Part shown: piece after piece, positions 60,317 through 64,000 of the stretch
How positions within the stretch are numbered: position 1 is the stretch's first letter
Layout: each line of letters begins with the position of its first letter
Source of the DNA: Isoetes taiwanensis
Lineage: Eukaryota > Streptophyta > Lycopodiopsida > Isoetales > Isoetaceae
Assembly (NCBI GenBank): GCA_021234155.1
Contig: JAJEKV010000093.1
Location: forward strand, 1,534,844-1,598,843
Direction: 5' to 3'
DNA: 64,000 nucleotides
Translations under genes and position numbers: made by a program
Notes under the pieces: model-generated
The model's input: only the letters and a program-made list of their open reading frames with translations
The model's database searches: none
What the model was told of the DNA's origin: nothing

Positions 60317-63300
60317 TCAGTAAACAGTACTACAGATCACATGAAGTAATCCTAATTAATGGTGTTAATGGAAACAAAGATTATTGATTTGAATTTTGAA
60401 AATCAAATTTCCGCCCAAGTCAATTTTGTTTGAGCACCATTCCAACACTTACAAGAATTACTAGTCTGTGCCAGAGATTTCTGAGGTTGGCGTGGAGCGC
60501 ATCAGCGCCTCTTCAATATTTTGCATCCATCAATAAATAAGTGATCCATACAAGTGTATAATCATCCGGTTAATATCTTGATGACATATACCCATTCACT
60601 GTAAAATCCGTTTCGCAAGAGACGAGCCGTATTATTCGAATAGGGTATGTGCATTTTATTCCACCCCCACTGCTAGTATTACATACTCCTGTTGTTGGGA
60701 CAAGAGGTTCTTCTCTCTGTGATCATTTTGTGGATAGATCACTTTACCTTTCATTGTGTTTGTTCTGCTCCAAGAACGAAAACATATATGTTTCTGAAAT
60801 TTCTAGTAGACTAATGAATTTTCAGTTTCAACAGTATCTTAACTGGATGATTGCTGCATGAGTTTCATCCTACTACATTCACCTCGGTAAGGATCTTTAC
60901 CATGAACTGCTTTTGCTCAATAGGTCTATCTTAGAATTAATCCTTTATTACAGGCCCTAAGGTCTGTCTTATATTAATTCCCAACATGTTTGGTATGCCT
61001 CAATAGGTTTTTATTCATAATACCTGACTGCTATATGCTTGTTAGGTCGTTGTTTTGTTTGAATCCTCACAGGCTGAAATGAATGGGTTCTGATCATGTT
61101 ATAAACAAGCGCAACATAAAATACTTCCCATTGGCTGCGTTAACTTTTAAAATACTTCATTTTGTGCTGGCATAGCACGTCAAGACCGAAATTTTTCTGT
61201 TCAACTTGATCATGCACAGCGGTTTTGGCGCACTTTAGAGACCGCACGTGACGGACTCTGCCGGGAGGTGGCAATTATTGATCGAGGCATTAAAGCACCC
61301 GGGATAATGCAAAGATTTTTATTTCGATGCAATTCAGTGCCGTGAGTTGAGGAAGTTTTGAGAGATCGTGAACCATGAAGCTGGCAATTTCAGGCGATAG
61401 AGTGGTGGCTCGCCTTTCATGACCGATCTCGCTTTTATTTCACTTCTTTGTATCTCGCAGAGGTAAAATGTGGCAAAGATGTACCAGGTATACGTATTCT
61501 CATGGCCGCTTCAAAAGTAGATTTGTGGTAGCCGCCATGATTAACAAAATGGATTGTGCTTATTTATCAAGGATGCTGGCCCCGATGGGACAATTTCTGG
61601 AAGTGGAAGTGACTCCCTCAGGGAGACCTCGGAGACAAGTCGAAAGGGGCTATACAGGAGCTTCCATCCTAGACCAGTTTTAGGGATAGGGAGTCTCAAG
61701 GCTGGGTTTGCAGGCTTCAAGCCTGGGCAGCTGGCTTTGAGAAGGCAGCCCCAGACCCCACAAAGACATCACTATGCACCCCGTATACAACATTTTGAGA
61801 ATCAGTTTCTTTAACCACCTGAGTTATCTAGAGGCAGCTTCTTTTAGGAGTTTTATTTCAAGTACTTCATTTGAATAAGTTTTAAATTATAGTTCATAGA
61901 GGATGCAAGAGGTTAAGCATCTCAGAGGTCCTCCTCAGGAAGTCCGGAACATTATAATTTCCCAGACTTTTTATTATAGTAAAATATAAAACTTCCTTTC
62001 TCCTAAAAAAAAACCGGATCACAGTATGATCAAATAATTTCCCCATTTCGTAATGCTTGACTATTCACTAAAACAGATGAGCCTACGAACGCTTCCCACA
62101 TTTCTCGCAGATTTATTGGCATGATGACAGATGGACTAATTGAGGTCTATTTTATTCAATGGGACAAAGCTGATGGTACCAAATGGAGGGTCGGCTGTCA
62201 TCCTGCCAGCACATAATCGGCCCGTCTTCAGGGTTTCAGCCAGAGTGTCCGCAGTTCGGCTATTGATGGGAGCATTCATAATGATCCCGGAACTCGAGAT
62301 TACAATATCATGTGAGTCCTAGGAGTTTTATTTGTGGCCCCAGAAGATGCAGGATCGATCCACCCGCTCCACTCGGCCCGCATGACATAAAGAAGTCAAT
62401 TGCTGTCGCGAGATCCCACCTGACCCCCCGCTTTTGGTTCAGCACATCAGCTATGGGGTGGCCCCAGTGGGAAGAAACCTGTCGAGAAAGAATTGCACAC
62501 TTTTGCATGAATGCCGTGACAGTGCCTTTATGGCTTCTTGCAGATCATCTTTACCGATCTCTAACGCGCTGGCCGATACCGAATAGGGTGATGAATTTCC
62601 TTACCAAGCACCTTTGATGAAGATATGCCCCATGCCGAAGACCGGCCAATGCATGTCAGTTTTAGCCAGATGCCACAGCTGTAACACTTGCGAAGTGGTC
62701 AATGCCTGGTGTTAGTAGAATACCGCGTTGTCAGGTCACATCGCGCAAAGACCGCCGAAGACGTCATTGAAGCGCAACCATATGCCATGCGTAAATTGGA
62801 TGTCAGCACCCAAGAGGATGTACGCACGATGAAACTAATTCAACGCAGCTTGCTGTAGACCAAAGCCCGTAGAAAGATCACGGTAGCTTCCATTTTAAAC
62901 TCTTGTTGCTCGATGACAGCATGAGAAGATGCCGCTAAACTTCTCAACAAATGGAGACTGGGTGCATGCGCATCTTCTTTGGAACTTGACCGGCCGCATA
63001 GACCACCATTTGTTTTAATATAGACGCTTGTTCGTGAGAACGATAGGTGAAGATGCTCAGCGTGCTAAATAACAAGCAGGTTTGTTTTGAAAGCACATAG
63101 CAGTAGCCTATGGTATTCCAATGCTCACTTTCTGGCAGGCTAAGACTTTTCCTGCTGGTCGAAGCGGCCGGAACATGGTAACACGGCAACGAAAACCGAG
63201 TCTCACACTTCAAAGGAAGGCCATATTGGGGCCATTTGAGAGAACAAGTTAGACTGCCCGAGGGTATGTGGGTCATCAAATGCACTCCTCGAATAAGTGG

Positions 63301-63370
63301 GTTGAGGACCAAAAAAGCAATTGCGTTGGCAAGACTTTTATAGCACCTCCTACAACCTTCTCACTTTAAG
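60317..63370. other. Stretch without recognisable genes
   Basis: Open frames at 61554-61814 (+), 62312-62617 (+) and 62944-63312 (-) lack known motifs. The part after about 62300 may belong to the N-terminal half of the DUF7869-type gene that follows, but only the part after 63373 can be aligned by motif. Confidence 0.3.
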
Positions 63371-63372
63371 AT

Positions 63373-63960
63373 GTTACCTAGCTTAATTATACTTGTACTA
63401 GACACTGTACCGGGCGTAATAAGCAACGTATATTCTTCTTATCTATCCTATCTTGTGTGGTTGGGTGTATTTGATCGAGCAAGACAAAGATGGTTTCGCT
63501 GATGGTAGCCACACTCATGATGACATTGACGCACAATTGGGTAACTATTCAACGCACGCGGTGAGGTCCGATGTTCTTTCCCCAACTCTTCCAGAACTAA
63601 TGCAACTCTTCCCAGAATATAGCAATAAAGGCACCAACACCATATCTTTGTTACCAGGTCTCATTGGAAGAGTTTCGTCAAGGATACCTCGATAAAAGGA
63701 TCGCTTTGCTGGTCACTTTGGAGCCGCTATTGTTTAAGTTTTATGAATGATGGGTAATGCGAATGTATTACAAGATGAGACTCGGTCATGAGACATGTAG
63801 AAGGTATTCTGATGTGGAAAGTGATGACAATGGTCAGTTTACCGATACCGCATTGGTCGCCCAAGACTCAGGCCGGGTTACATGCAAGTTTCAAAGAGCA
63901 TTGGAGGTCGCCCATTGCAAAGTACATGGTGCATTGGCTAATATCTCTAGGGCTGCGTAA
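63373..63960 (+). pseudogene. Second DUF7869-type gene, partial and decayed
   Basis: Homologous by motif to the first gene. A segment near 63390-63420 reads LD-x-CTGRNKQR across a frameshift, matching LDNCAGQNKNR. SHTHDDIDAQLGNYS at 63508-63552 matches GHTHEDVDALFGKYS, and LPELMQLFPEYSNKG follows where the first copy has FPRLMEILHE. The last frame, 63757-63960, contains MYYKMRLGHETCRR at the place of FQWKMRPSEEEWR. The sequence has more breaks than the first copy. The C-terminal end lies beyond this window or is lost. Confidence 0.55.
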
Positions 63961-64000
63961 TCACAAGCACAAAATAATAACTGAACCGAAGTGTTACCAA

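Overview
The window looks like nuclear DNA of a land plant with a large, repeat-rich genome. The evidence is one clean intron-containing gene for protein phosphatase inhibitor 2 (I-2) with a plant-type sequence and GT-AG introns, an Athila-like Ty3 LTR retrotransposon, a LINE, MITE-like and SINE-like elements, and almost no other intact genes. A non-seed plant (moss, lycophyte or fern) is my guess because of the DUF7869-type genes, but the sequence does not prove it. Base quality appears uneven: where the window holds two copies of one sequence, AT-rich blocks match exactly while differences pile up at CG/CHG cytosines, so many frameshifts may be consensus errors.

Layout. 0.3-2.8 kb and 20.8-21.3 kb (+ strand) are the two halves of one DUF7869-type gene. 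It was split by an 18-kb LTR retrotransposon (2785-20840, transcribed from the - strand) flanked by the 5-bp target duplication ATGGA. Inside the element, read from right to left: 5' LTR, gag with a CCHC knuckle, protease, RT, RNase H, integrase, and a long third ORF in the env-like position. A 7.1-kb stretch running from just after gag to the middle of the third ORF is present twice in tandem (4482-11620 and 11621-18641).

21.3-28 kb holds an array of about five related non-coding repeat copies and a 115-nt hairpin. 28.5-30.5 kb is a 5'-truncated LINE with a poly-A tail and a mutated RT catalytic box. 31.5-33.0 kb (- strand) is the I-2 gene, four exons and 198 codons, the only gene here that looks fully functional. 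34.7-35.1 kb is a MITE with subterminal repeats. 40.7-45.7 kb contains a 2.2-kb direct repeat whose two copies each carry a nested MITE-like inverted repeat. 45.7-46.6 kb (- strand) is a decayed pogo/CENP-B-type transposase. 51.6 and 52.6 kb carry tRNA-derived SINE-like sequences. At 63.4-64.0 kb a second, badly decayed DUF7869-type gene runs toward the window end.

The genes do not form a pathway. I-2 would act on type-1 protein phosphatase. Nearly everything else is mobile DNA in several nested layers. The least explained items are the third ORF of the retrotransposon, its internal tandem duplication, and the repeat array at 22.5-26 kb.
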